Source: Citrus sinensis
Lineage: Eukaryota > Streptophyta > Magnoliopsida > Sapindales > Rutaceae
Direction: 5' to 3'
Assembly (NCBI RefSeq): GCF_022201045.2
Contig: NC_068563.1
Location: 17,209,001 to 17,273,000 of the forward strand
DNA: 64,000 nt
Positions 34,193-48,126 of this stretch are shown piece after piece (positions within the stretch are counted from its first letter, which is position 1; each line of letters begins with the position of its first letter). The notes beneath the pieces are model-generated. The model did no database searches. It had not been told where the DNA came from and worked only from the letters and a program-made list of their open reading frames with translations. The position numbers and the translations under genes were made by a program.

Positions 34193-36500
34193 ATGTCCAA
34201 TTATTCAAGAGTTCAAGACAAAGTTGATTGTAAAGCCAATGATTTTGATCATGAAGTTGAAGTTGATAATAATGAAAATGATTCGCCAATAGTTGTCACT
34301 AGCAAAAACAAGAGTAAAAAGTCTTCATCATCCAAACCACCACTATTAAAGGAAAAAAGGGCTCCAAGATCAGTAGTGTGGCAACATTTCACTAGACTTT
34401 TAGGTAATGATAAAAAGTGCAAATGTAACTATTGCTGTCAAGAATTTGAATGCGAGACGGTAGGGTATGAGATTAGCACTTTGAGGACTTATAACTGAGA
34501 AAGGTGCAAAAAATTCAAGGACTTTCAAAAAGATCAAACAACTTTAACTCAAGATGTTGGTAGTGATGAAATTATAGCAAAAGGATTCAGTCAGGAAGCT
34601 TGCAGATGAGCAACCGTGAAAATGATTGTTCTTGATGATTTGAATTTTTCTATTGTGGAGAATCTAGGTTTAGGCATTTTTTTAGTGTGGCTGCTCCGAG
34701 ATATCTTCTCCCATCACGAAGAACCATTACTAGGGATACTATCGAGATGGATTTAGAGGAAAAGGTTAAGTTGAAACGCTTATTGGGGAATAAGCAGCAG
34801 GTATATTTGACCACTGATATCTGGACTTCCATTACAACAGCTACCTACATGGTCATCACAACTCATTTTATTAACAAAGATTGGAATTTACATAGAATGA
34901 TTATTAGTTTTAACACTGTTAATGATCATTCATAGGAGACAATTGGTAAGCAACTTGAAAATTACCTAATTGACTGGGGTATTGAGCGAGTGTTTACTAT
35001 AATTATTGATAATGTAAGTCTAAAGGAAGGTGCTCTTAGGTATTTAACTAATAGAGTAAAGACTTGGAGGGATGATGCCTTAGATGATGCCTTAGTGTTG
35101 AATGGGGATTATTTGCATGTTCGTTGTTGGGCACATATATTGAATTTGATTGTTACTAAAATGTTGAGGGAATTGGAGCGAAGTATAGTTAGTATTCAAA
35201 ATGCTGTGAAGTATGTGAGGTCTTCCACCGCCAAGGACGCAAGCATTTTAAATTTGTGTGCAACAAGAGAAGATTAATTGCCGACGAAGTGTGGTTTTGG
35301 GTTGCCTACTAGGTGGAATTTTATGTTGCATACAACATTAAAATTTAAGTCAGTATTTAATCGGATGACACTTGAGGATAGGCTTTATGATGCTTATTTC
35401 AATGAAAAAGAGGGTGGGAAGAAGAAAAAAGAGGGACCACTGTTGTACATGATTGGAAGAATGCTCGTCACATAGTCAAGTTTTTGAAGATTTTTTACAA
35501 TGTGACTTCACAATTTTCTTCATCTTTGAAGTTAAAATCAAATCTTTGTTACATTTTTTAATTTTGATATATGATACAAAATTTACTTTAGCTTTATTGA
35601 CATTACTTTTTTTTAGGTGACATCAAATATTTGTTACAATTTGATATGTCAAATTCAACAATCTCTGGAATCATTGTCTACTAGTAATGATAACCTTTTG
35701 GGTTTGAAGGCAATTAAAATGAAGGAAAATTTGATAAGCATTGGGAGGGCTGTTTCAAGATAAATAAGTTGTTGATTATTGCTTCTATACTTGATCCACA
35801 GGGAAAAATGAAATTCCCAACACATTGCTTTGAGAAATTATATGGTAAAGATAGTGCCAAATGTGTTGAGATGAAGGAAATGGTCAAAAATTTGTTGACT
35901 AAGCTTTATGAGTTTTATAATGCATAGTATAAACTAGGCGGTAGTGGAATTGCTGGTGGAAGTGCAAGCAGAAGTACAAGTAGAGGCCAAAATTTAGCTA
36001 TTGGAAGTGGAAGTTGTTCAAATTTTTGGGATTTGGGTGATGATGATGATGTTATGATTAAGGATTCTTTCTCCAAATTCAGTAAAGCGGCTACGATTGC
36101 TGAAGATAACTTAGAATTGTCAAATAAGTTGGATCTTTACTAGATGGAAAAGATTAAACAAACTGCAAAAAGTACTTTGGGCGCTAAATTGGATATTTTG
36201 TTATAGTGGAGGGTGAATAGTGCCAATTATCCAATCTTGTCAAGTATAGCGAGGCATGTTCTTACTATTCTGGTGTCTACTGTTGCTTATGAGTATGCCT
36301 TTAATGGTGGAGGTCGTATACTAGATCAATAAAGAAGCTCATTGACTCCAGACATGGTTGAAGCATTGGTATTGTTATAGAATTGGTTGCGGTCTTCTCT
36401 TTTTGTGGATGCAACAACAGACTTAAATAAATTAATTGAAGACAATAAGTTTATGGATCAACTTGTAGAAGGTGTATTTTGTAAAATTTTAACTTTAATT
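34193..36500 (+). pseudogene. hAT transposase (BED zinc finger, RNase H-like, dimerization domain)
   Basis: The first frame, 34193-34498, carries an acidic leader and a BED-type zinc finger (RSVVWQHFTRLLGNDKKCKC, followed by NYCCQEFEC). 34687-34935 has the RNase H-like fold start with LTTDIWTSITTATYMVITTH. 34990-35277 has the second block (IIIDNVS; HVRCWAHILNLIV). 35278-35475 continues with PTRWNFMLHTTLKF. The C-terminal hAT dimerization block is readable at about 36210-36370 (NYPILSSIARHVLTI, then VSTVAYEYAFNGGGR). Stops and frameshifts lie between all blocks, and a possible intron lies near 35500-35617. The protein would cut and paste the element; this copy cannot. Confidence 0.88.
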
Positions 36501-36959
36501 TACTTTTAAGTATTATGAACCTTATACAATTTGTTTAATTTTTAAGAAATATGAACCATGTTCAATTTGTTAACTTTTTTCTATGTAGAACTTCGCAAAT
36601 CAACAATGGTCGATCAACTTGGTAGGTTGACATGAAAACTACAGCTCAAGATAAATCATTTGTTAGGTAATTAAATTGATAAATATATATATGGGGGCAG
36701 ATCAAGAGCCCTCTAAAATTACACTTAATTTTACACTAATTTTAAGCCTTTGGATTTAAAACATATCAACGGTGAGGATTTAATAAATTGAATGACATTA
36801 ATCTTTTTACTTTTTATCATTAATGCACACTTTCTCTCTCCTCTAATCCATCTTCTTCCCCAATATTTTTTTTTAATTGGCTTCCCATCATCGATATTAT
36901 CGATTTCCATTTGCCGAAAGATTACATAAATATAAATACTGGGCATATGATGTCAAAGA

Positions 36960-37313
<354 letters not shown>

Positions 37314-38439
37314 CACTAGTAGAAAAATGACCTTCACTGATACTATTATGGTATCAGAAACATGTTTTGCTGACACTGTGTTATAGTGTCAGCATAGCCC
37401 GTGCCAGTGTTACACTGATAGTAGTTATTAGTATCAGCAAGTTTGTGTTACAATGGTATCAAAGAAATTTTGATTATAAGACATCACGTAGATATTGATT
37501 GTATGGTATTAAAACAATATTGATGCCAAGACATCAGATACATATTGATTCTATGGTATCAAAAACAATTTGATGCTAAGACATCACGCACATAATAATT
37601 CGAAAGTAGCAAAAAAATTGTGATTTTATAGTATCAAAGAATTTATAACTCGTTTGTATAAAAGGAATTCTAATGTAATGGTATTTAATCAAATTTTGAT
37701 TGTATAGCAAGTGTTACAGTGATGTTAATTTGGTGTCACAATTTATTTGAGAAAATAAAAAAATAAAATTTGTTTGATACATAAATCAAATTTGCAGCTG
37801 ATAATGAATGCTATTGTAAGCTTAATTTCAAACATACAATGTATCATAATCATCCAACAACATAGTATCATTCAACAAGATTAGAATTCGAATTACAAAC
37901 TAAAACAAACAATAACCAAATCAGTGCACTTTTGGCCAAACGATACCACAAGTATCATAAACATTCAAACATGCACAAATTTGTTCATCTTAAAACTAGA
38001 AACAACAAAAACCAAATCGTTTGAATGAGTTATAGCATAAATCAGTAGCAATGATATTCAATGAAATCAGCATAAATCAGGGGAAATTAGTAGTAACCAA
38101 CTTCAAGTGAGAAAAACAGTAGCAACGTTCCCTAAAAGTATAAAGGAAAAATAAAGACAACAACATTAAATATCATTCTAATATAAGCTTTGGTAACATA
38201 AAAATAAATTATTCAACAATGATATGTACCTATTTTCTTAACTGAGTGATTAAGTTACCCACATAGGCAGCCCACTCATTTCGAACCTTCATAATATCCT
38301 CATCTGAATACTCAGTTACCCCCTTAAACTTTAATTGAGGAAATGAAAATAATGTCGTAAATAATATGTTCATGGTTGAAAATAGCCAAGTAACAAAGAT
38401 AAGATTTCAAACTTACATTTTCCTTCAATATGTTCACAT

Positions 38440-41400
38440 TTCCCACAATATCTTACATGTACTTCATAACGAAGTGCCCACATTCAAAACCACCTATTTG
38501 TTGGGGCCATTGTACATTTATAAAATTAGTTTCACAATTGAAAACATAAAAAAGTTAAGTTACAAATTGAAACAAAATAGACAAAAATGTAAAAAGCCCT
38601 TACTTACTTGAACAGTTACCCATTTCAGGTTTAACTTAGTTTTGAACTTGATTGACTGATACATTCTAACTCCTTTGAAGGTAATAACCACAATGAATAT
38701 AGAGATCAACATAATAACCATAATTTAATAAGTAAGGTATATGAAATATTAAAATAAAAGTCTACATAAACTTAACTGATTGATTATTTGCTCCAAATTC
38801 ACATTAATCTTTTCTCCAATTGCTGAATCCAAATAATGGACAGTAGAGACTAACATATCAATTGCAACTAACACCCAATGATTGCTACAATTCAACACAT
38901 AAATAGTAATATTAGTAGCCAGATAAATCGATTATCTCAATCAACAAAAATAATTAGAATAAATGAAGTGAAATTGCATATGAATAGCCTTAACTGGAAT
39001 TCTATGAAATGAAACTTCAAAACTAGACTATACTCCTTGCTATGAAAGCAATCATCCTTTTAGTCACCAACTCAATACCAAATACAAGATACATTAAAAC
39101 AAAATGGCAAAGAGAGTGCATGTTGTTATGTCATGGAAAGTAAATTTTAATGGATTAAAAACAACTTATTGCCTATTAGTGTAGGAAAAAGCTAGAAGAC
39201 CTTACCTTAGATTATATATGATTAATGTAATATGTCCAGGTAGAGCTACTCGCAACAGTTCAGATATGTGCTGAGACTTTTGAGTTATATATTCCTCTTG
39301 TGGTTTGGCTCTACCAAGCATCACCTGACCAAATCCGACGGGAAACATCCCTTTATCATTCTCCATTGATTCATGTAAGTACCTATGATATGGTAAAATA
39401 TTAATAATTGAACGTTATTATATACGATGAATAAAACATGACAGTTATATAATGTAAGAATATAAGACAGCGAGTTACCTTGCCCAGAAGTCAATCACTT
39501 CATTCCGCAATGCAGCAAAATCAATTATCACTTGACAAACATCCTTTGTCAATAGGGTTACAGTTTGATAACCAAAAATGGATTCATCATGCTCAATCAA
39601 AATTTCTTTCTGTAAAAAATTTTAAACTATAACCGAGAACATTTTTATTGTTGCACTGTTATTCTTTCTCTGTGTAGCTAGCCTAGTGTTCTTCTGCATG
39701 ACTAGTTTTCTACTAGCAGCTGCTTTAATCACCTTTGGCTTCATGGGAGGAGGAGCTTTAGAACCAAGACAGAAAACTACAGGGTCTTCTTGTTTTCTTT
39801 GCTGGTTTAGAGTTCGGTTAAGTCTAGGAGACCTTTTTTGAGTCCTTTTGGGAGTATTCCTTGGAGTCTTCTTCTCAGTTTTAACTTAAGGAGTTTCTGC
39901 CAATTTTCTTTCATTATGAGAATCTGCCTCCATCATATGTGCAACCTATTAAAAATGTAAAAATGACACAGTAATTAGTTCAATAAAATAATAATTTAGT
40001 GTAACATAAAGTTTGAACAATAGAAGTCAGATAATAACCTTTGTTTTGGCAATTGATTGACCATTTTTTGGGGAATCTTCCTCTATAATGTTTGCAGCCT
40101 ATTGAATATGTAAACATAACACAATAATTAGAATAAAAAAGTAAAAATTAGGTGTAATACAAAGTAAGTAAATTAAGGTAAGATAATAACCTTTCTTTTT
40201 GCCTTTGATTGAGCATTCTTGTCATCATCTCCAACTGTTGGAGATTTAGTGTTAACATAGCTCCAACTGCCAATCTCTGTATGACTAGTGCCATTTAGCT
40301 TGCCAATTAGCTTTGCATCCATCATCTCCTTCATCATCTGAAACCTTTCTTCATATACCTTTCTTTCAATGGTCATTCTTTGCTCAAGCAAGTCTGCAGT
40401 ATTGGGTATATGAAAATACATTGTTGGGGTGATTGACTTCCTCAGTCCTTGGACTCTACTACCATTCGGCTGCTTCCCAAGGGTTGCTGACAGAATTTCA
40501 TTTACCCCATGAGTTTGAAATGACCCTTGGCCGACTTGACTCTTTAATTCATCCTACAACAATACGCATCCAAATTCAAGCCTTAGAATAAAAAAGTTGC
40601 TATTCAAATATACAAATACATATGCAAACCTCATATTGAAGTAAACCTAAGTAATAAATAATGAACACTCACAATTTTGTCTACCACTGGCAACACATCA
40701 GGTTCGTAACCACCCTTGTTGTTCTTTCGGGCCATCAACCACAACTGACTTCGGTCAAGCTATTTTTCAAAAACTGTAATCTCATCCTTCTATTTTATAT
40801 TAACGAGTATAAAAGAGAGCTTAATTTTATGAGATAAAAATAAAATTTCTGAATTATATAGACAAAATTGATTTGAAGAGGCTGTCATATGATACCTTTC
40901 TGTGCAGCATGCCACTATAACCTGTACTACCCAAACGATGGTTGTACTTGATTTGCTCACGCATCTTTTTCGCTTTATTACTCTTATCCTTCATAAAAAC
41001 AGTTTACATCAATCATCATACATTAAAAAAAACAAGTTTTCTAAGTAAGAAAGAATGAACATTGTTGTAAAACATTTTACCTTAAATTCAAGACCAAAAA
41101 CCTTGTCAACACACTGTTTCCACTCCAATTTTCTAATTCTGGGATACTCCCACGGAGGCAGCTTTAATTGACTGTGGTTATCTTTGTTAGGTTGAATAAA
41201 CTCTGTGTTTAAAGCACATCTGAAGTTCCTTAAAGCAATTCTCATTGATAGAACCACATGTTTTTTGTTCCTTATATCAAGTTCAAATTTTTTTCTGTCT
41301 CAGCATATGCAGAAACAATATTAATATTAGTAAAGAGATAAAAAGGAATTAAACCACAAAAGTGAATAAGAAATGATAAATTACTTGTAAGTGGTCCCAA

Positions 41401-41690
41401 AGTTTGTCCTTAATCTCTAAGGGAACACGTCGCCAATCATCATACAAGATTGAAATATTATCTCGGACAAGAACACTGATGTAACTTCTAAGATCATTCG
41501 CTCCATCTCCAGCAGGAACTCCATATTGGTTATACTGCACTATAACCTTATCGTCAGCTGATCTTTTTAGCAAATGTTTCTTTTTTGTCTGCTTTCTCCT
41601 CTTTGGTCTCCCATCTAAGTCAGAAAATTTTGTCTCATTTTGTTCTTCAATGTCAGCCATATCTATAAAATTATGACAGATAATAGACAA
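38440..41690 (-). pseudogene. Second CACTA gene: transposase_24-like with C-terminal Ulp1 protease
   Basis: The N-terminal frame 41690-41349 is Lys/Arg-rich, then has the block NDLRSYISVLVRDNISILYD with DWRRVPLEIKDKLWDHL, typical of the second ORF of plant CACTA elements. 41257-41009 and 40421-40173 continue it (the latter a coiled-coil-like Met/Glu-rich segment). The C-terminal part is a C48 (Ulp1/SENP) cysteine protease fold. The catalytic His is in SNHWVLVAIDM (codon 38880-38878), an Asp lies in VHYLDSAIG, and Gln and Cys lie in VQWPQQIGGFECGHFVMKYM (Cys codon 38482-38480). Introns with plausible GT-AG borders and some stops lie between. The domain would cleave SUMO-like substrates; activity is unproven. 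Confidence 0.78.
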
Positions 41691-42239
41691 ATTAATAATT
41701 GAAACATATCTTTATAACTTACATTTAAACAAATCTATAAACAAAGGAAAAATATTTAAAAAAACACATGACAGCTTTACATCACTTGCATCTAATTCAT
41801 ATACAAACAAATAAAAAGACTGAAATCAATACAAGAAAAAAAAAGACATGTGACAGCATGAGATATTACATTTACCTTGCCATATCAAAACAAATACAGA
41901 CACTGAATTCAGTATATGGAAAAAGAAGCATATGACACATTCAAATAACTTACATTCAGTTCATATACAAAAGAATGAAGACACTGAAATCGAATAACTT
42001 ACTATAGTTTTCATTCCCCTACTAAGTCATCATCAATTGGAACATCATCACACTCTGGTCTTTCATATATGCCAACATCATCTTTATCCATATCTATTTT
42101 TGAGGATGGATATTCTTTACATAAAGGTTCATGTATCACCATCTCAATACTCCCATCAACACCTATTGATTTATTGACTCTTTGACCCACTGAACAAACA
42201 ATTGATTTTGTTGGATCTACATGGTCTTGAACATAAAAC

Positions 42240-45052
42240 GCTTACTTTACATGCGAAGCTAGAATGAAGCAATCGGACTTATGACCAACTCGATTAAGAT
42301 CAACAACAGTGAAACCTAAATCATCAACCTTAACCCATCTACTATCAACCCAATCACACTTAAAAACAACTTTCTTAGCCATGAGATATTGCAGCTCCCA
42401 AATTTCAATAAGGACCCTATAATACTCCATTATACCAGTGAAAGGATTTTTATCCTTTGAGCTTGAGACTTGTAAGGTTGTTGCTGAGACATTAACCCCA
42501 CAGTTTTGCGTAACATGGTTGCTATCTCGATCCTTCATTGCAAAATTAAAACCATTTATAAGGTACTCTGAATATGCAATCACAGTGCAACTAGGTTTGT
42601 TTGCCAACATCCTAACAGTTTCATCAACATTTAAAACATTTGCTGTCATGTTTGTTACCTACAGTTCGAGAACAAATTACGAGTTACTAATGACAAACTT
42701 AACACTATTATTAAGGATAAAATTGTCAAATTTTAACCTTCATTTGTAACCAATTAGAAAAGCTACGAGCATGCTCAGTTTCTAACCAATGAGCCCGTTT
42801 TGATTGCTTTGGAAATTTTGATTGCAAGAATATCTTATGTTCCCTACCATGTCAATACTAAAAAAGTCAGTTGTTGTTAGATAAGGTTTTGAAAAATTTG
42901 CGTAAATACTAATGAAAATTTATGACTTACAATATATAAGATTGCAACTCCAAGGTGTTTTCCAGAATGCAAAGATGTGCTTGCTCTAGCAGTGTAGCGT
43001 CAACCATCTTAACATCTCCACCTCTCAAAGACTTTTCAATTGTATAATCAACTATACAATCATGTGGCAGTGATGTGCTTGCTCTAGCAGTGCAGCATCA
43101 ACTATCTTAACATCTCCAGAATGCAAAGATGTGCTTGCTCTAGCAGTGCGGCGTCAACCATCTTAACATCTCCACCTCCCAAAGACTTTTCAATTGTATA
43201 ATCAACTATACAATCATGCGGCAATCCAATGAAATCATGGTTTGAGAGATATTCAACACAAAATTCAAGTGCTTCCTCTGCACACAACATTCCGCAATGC
43301 AACCCTCGAGCCAATAGTGGTTACGAACATAACCCTTTAATGTTTTCATGTTTCTCTCAAATGGATACGTCCAACAAAAGTGAACCGGTCCACATAATCG
43401 AACTTGGTCAACAAGATGTACCGTCAAATGGACCATTATGTCAAAAAAGGCGAGTAGGAAATATTGTTCAAACAAGCACATAGTGACAAAATGATCTTTT
43501 CTAATTTGTCAAGAGATTTTTTGTCCAGCACCTTACTACACAATGAGTTGAAGTGAAAGCACATCCTAATAACTGCTTTTCTAACATTTTCTGGTAAACA
43601 ATCACGGATTGCTAAGGGTAATAGTTGTTGCATCAAAGTGTGACAGTCGTGAGACTTGAGACCTTGAAGCCGACAATCGTTAGTAGAAACAAGATTCTAA
43701 AGTTTGAACAATAACCTTCTAGAACTTTGGTTTCTACCAGAGTATGACAGAACTTCATTTTCTCTTATTTACTCATGGTGAAAGGTGCTACAGGTATAGT
43801 ACTTCTATTATTTTCACTAGGAACCAATTTCTCCCTAATTTTCATTTCTATAAGGTCTTTTCTAGCCTTTACCCCATCTTTTGTCTTTCCAGGTTGATGA
43901 AGTAGTGTGCCATAAATGCTCTCACACACATTTTTCTCAATAAGCGTTCAATATGTCTTTCTCATTTCCAGGTTGTTTAGGCCTAGATATTAATAAAGAT
44001 AGCATGATGAATTTTCTTTTCATGCACATCCATGGCGGAAGATTGTAAATGACTAACATGACTGGCCAATAACTATAAGTAGTGCTAAGTGTGCTGTGTG
44101 GATTAACCCCATCAGTTGAGAGAGCTAATCGCAGATTTCTAGGTTCTTGGCCAAAGTCAGGCCACTTACTGTCAACTAAATGCCATGCTGGGGAGTCTGC
44201 TGGATGGCGAAGTTTGCCATCTTTAATTTGATGATTAGCATGTCAGGATAAGTTTTCGGTAGTTTGAGGTGATTGAAACATACGTTTGAACCTAGGAATA
44301 GGAGGAAAGTACCAGAGCACCTTTGTAGGCACCTGTTTACCACTTGTTTTGACATCTTTTTTATTTTTCTTCCATCTAGACTCTCCACAAGTAGGGCATG
44401 TGTTCAGATTTGCATACTCTTTTTGGTAGAGAATGCAATCATTCTTACAAGCATGTATTTTTTCATAATCTAAACCCAACACTTTCATTATTTTTTTTGT
44501 CTCATACATTGACTTAGTAATGGTGTTATTTTCTGGAAACATGTCAGCAAGAACTTCTAACAAATCTGTGAAACATTGATCAGATAACCCATACTTGCCT
44601 TTCACATTATAGAATTTCATTAACCCGGACAACCTAGAATATTTTGAACCTACATACAATGGCTTCTCAGCATCCTCAAGTATATCCCTAAAACTCTTAG
44701 GATTATTATCACATTGTTCGTAAGCATCATGGATCATGTACTCAATGTTACTTTGATCTTTGAATCTAAATTGATGACTCTCGGAATAGTTATGGCAACA
44801 TACGGAGGTTGTTTTTTGCTCAACCTCTCCATGCCTATCCCAAACTACGTATGATGGCAGAAAACCGTATGTGAACAAATGATCCCTTATCTGTTCAGGA
44901 GCATAAAACTCCACGTTGCAACAGTCAGTACAAGGACATCTAAGTAACTTACGATTTTCAGAATTAACCATAGCAAATCTCAAGAACTCTTCTACTTTGT
45001 TTTCATATTCTACAGACAATCGACTAGCAGACCATATCCAAGATTTATCCAT
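42240..45052 (-). pseudogene. TNP2-type CACTA transposase, broken
   Basis: A 269-codon frame (45052-44243) starts with the transposase-associated domain (MDKSWIWSASRLSVEYENKV; a CPCTDCCN metal-binding motif near residue 60). It runs into TNP2 sequence (LPSYVVWDRHGE; CLDDGE-type region degenerate; CPTCGESRWKK). It stops at one in-frame TGA near 44240, and TNP2 sequence continues directly after it (WHLVDSKWPDFGQEPRN; LRLALSTDGVNPH). The C-terminal DUF4218 region is at 43640-43100 (HLVDQVRLCGPVHFCWTYPF) and DUF4216 at 42649-42242 (FKCDWVDSRWVKVDDLGFTV). A repeated 150-bp stretch lies inside the DUF4218 part. Several breaks imply no active protein. Confidence 0.88.
42960..43228. repeat. Direct duplication of about 150 bp within the transposase
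   Basis: The stretch CAAAGATGTGCTTGCTCTAG..CCATCTTAACATCTCCACCT..CAATTGTATAATCAACTATACAATCATG occurs at 42970-43068 and again at 43122-43219. A third, shorter copy of the first part lies at 43073-43110. The period is about 150 bp. It duplicates part of the DUF4218-coding region on the minus strand. Confidence 0.85.
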
Positions 45053-46819
45053 ATCAACAATAATGCCTGTTAATATAATTATACATGTTAATTCAAGTTT
45101 TAAATGCTTTATTTGTACTAATACAATTCAAAATATTAATAATAAATTCATATTAATAGCAAAATCCTATTAATTATACAACTAAGAAAATAGACTAGTA
45201 GCAATCTAGTAAATGGTGTTGTGGCCTATGACTTTAGAGGTTATCTTTCCATGAACCAGACTTATATAAATGTAAACATATAAGAAAATAAAAAAATTGT
45301 CAATAAACAAAGGAATGTTAGTATTGTACACCATTCTCAACATAAACCAAGTTCTCACAAAATAAAGTAATAACAGACCAAACAACACATTTGCATTCAA
45401 AGAACCATTAAAGTTGAGGTAACACGTCACAAAGCCACACGATTACAGTTGAAATGACAATGTATTCGTACCTAAACCAATTAAACACCTTCTTGTCCCA
45501 CTCAACAAAACTTTTAACCTCAGCAGTAATCGAATCAAACAAATAAAAAAACCTGCCAACCACATTCAATTTATAACAGTATTAATACTTTTATTACTGC
45601 AAAACCTAAGTTAGTAAATCACAAAAAATAACAAAATACAAATATGATACAATTACTTTAATAACATCTTGCAAAATAGCAAATGAACACAATTACCACA
45701 TTTAAAAAATTATTTATTTACTAAAAGCCGGCACATAAAGACACACAAAAGCACATCCAAATGATAAATAACTTTAATAATTAAGGTCAACTTGTCATGA
45801 AATAATTAAAAATTTGTTGCCATAAGGATAAAATTTTGACAAAATTAAGGAACTTCTATGCTCAAACATATTAAATTATGCAACATGTCCAACCATGTGC
45901 TACTATATAACAAAAAAGGAAAAATACATAATTTTTAAAAACTTTAAATCATCAATTCCTAAAATCAAAACTAATAAACAAACAGCACATCTTCTTAATC
46001 ATATTTTATAAACACCAAGTGGAATTTTCTTAGTTATATATGCAAATCATCGATTCATGTGTGCATGCCCGTGAAAAAGTAAATAAACAAATGATTCATG
46101 CATGCAAGCCTATCTAAATTAAAATCAAGTCATGAACAAAAAAATTTGAAACAAATTAACAATTAGGGCTTTACAAAAAATTAGAGGAAAGTGCAAGAAC
46201 CGATATAGAGAGAGGATGAGTGTTCTGACCTGATTACAATTTTTTATTTGCTCTTACTTTCTTCGATCTTTCTTTTCTGCTTCAATAATTTTGGTTATCT
46301 TCTTTCTTAATGTGGGCTTTATATTCTTCGATCTTTAAGGTTTTCTTGTGCCTTTTACCTTTTTTTGTCAGCTCAAATTGCTTATTTCATGCTCTGGGTT
46401 TTGCTTCGTTGTGCTTTCAATTTTGTTTTGCTTTGTTCTGACTTCTGCCTTTATGTTTGTTTTGGTTAAGTGTTTAGGTTTTCTGAAGCTGGAGGGAAAT
46501 GAAAACGGTAGCAAGGGAAATGAAAAGTCCATGTTGTAGTATTAGAAACAATAAACGCTATCGTTTAGCTTAAGTGAAATAAAAAATAAAATAAAAACAT
46601 TGTCGTTTAGCTTAAGTGAAATAAAAACGCAGCCGTTTAAAATAATAAAAAATCAAAATATACGCCCCTTAGTATCAGTACAATGTTATGATACTAAGGT
46701 ATCAACAACCGCTGACACTCTTATGTTAAACACGCTAAAAATAACTTTAATTACCAAATACTGATACTTTTTAATTTAGTATCAGCAACTTAGTATCAGC
46801 GAACATCATTTTTCTACTA

Positions 46820-47050
<231 letters not shown>

Positions 47051-47253
47051 TTATAAACTCCTTCTAAATTTTTACTTGGATGAGAAGGGAGAAAGCGTTA
47101 GGGAAAAAGATGGATGAGAGAAGAGAGAAAGTGTGCATTAATGAATGTCATTTAATTAATTAAATCCTTACTATTGATATGTTTTAAATCCAAAGGCTTA
47201 AAATTAATGTAAAATTAAGTGTAATTTTAGAGGGCTCTTGATCCGCCCCCTAT

Positions 47254-47844
47254 ATATATATATATTTGTAAATCATTAAATATCACTTTATTTTATTTAC
47301 TTTAATTATTGAGTGCTTTGGCTCACTTTGAATTTTGATGCAAGTGATATGGACGGTGGATGTAGTTGAGGCTTGTGTTATAATGGAGTTTTATCAAATG
47401 TCGACGCAATATTACGGACTTGTTGTATTATGTTTTTTGTTTTTATGGATTTATAATTTGTAATAGATTTTAAATTTAGGTGTGTTTATGATTTGCAACT
47501 ATTTTATATTGGGACTTTTATTATTTTGATTTTGACTTGAAGATTTGTACTTATTTATTTACATCTAGTGTTACTATGTGTGTAGAGTGTGATTAATAAT
47601 AAGTACAAATACAAATTGTAAAATTCAATAAAATTAGGTGAAAATTGTAAAATATAGTAAGATTACATAAAAATTATAAAATTGAGAAAATATATAAACC
47701 GAACCAAATTGAATATTTCAATTTGATTTGGTTCGGGTCTAAAATTTAGTTCGTATTCAATTTGAAATCTTTTGAATTGATGAATTTTGGTTCGGTTCAG
47801 TTCTAGCCTCAGAATCGAACCGAACCGAGAAACTCCCACCCCTA
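47254..47844 (+). other. 3' end of the hAT element
   Basis: AT-rich, non-coding. Near the end it carries repeats of GGTTCGG/CCGAACC in both orientations (47700-47830) leading into the terminal repeat. The same GGTTCGGTT/AACCGAAC words occur near the left end (32940-33090), forming subterminal inverted motifs. Confidence 0.7.
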
Positions 47845-48090
47845 ATTTGTATTCTTGAATTTTATTGTCCGAAAATATTTGCAGTAATTTTTATATTTTC
47901 GAGAAAAAGAAAAGAAAAGAAAAAAAAATGAAAATAAGAGTGTCGGTCAACGGTGTATCTATGAGAGTGAGAGAGTGAAACGCAGCGCATTGTGCAAGCG
48001 TCTGTGATCAAATCCGTGTTCAGTAAGTAAGCACGGTTTTAATTTTATCAAAATTCCCCTCCTGCAATTAACCAAGCGAATCTCTTTTCA

Positions 48091-48104
48091 AAACCCTAAC
48101 CCTA
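48091..48104 (+). promoter_or_regulatory. Telo-box in the helicase 5' leader
   Basis: AAACCCTAACCCTA sits 23 bp upstream of the helicase start codon. Telo-boxes are common in the 5' regions of plant genes for translation and RNA processing. The TAG just after it could also be the acceptor of a 5'-UTR intron that opens at GTAAGT (48023); no transcript is available to decide. Confidence 0.55.
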
Positions 48105-48126
48105 GAAAAAAAAAATCAATCAAAAC

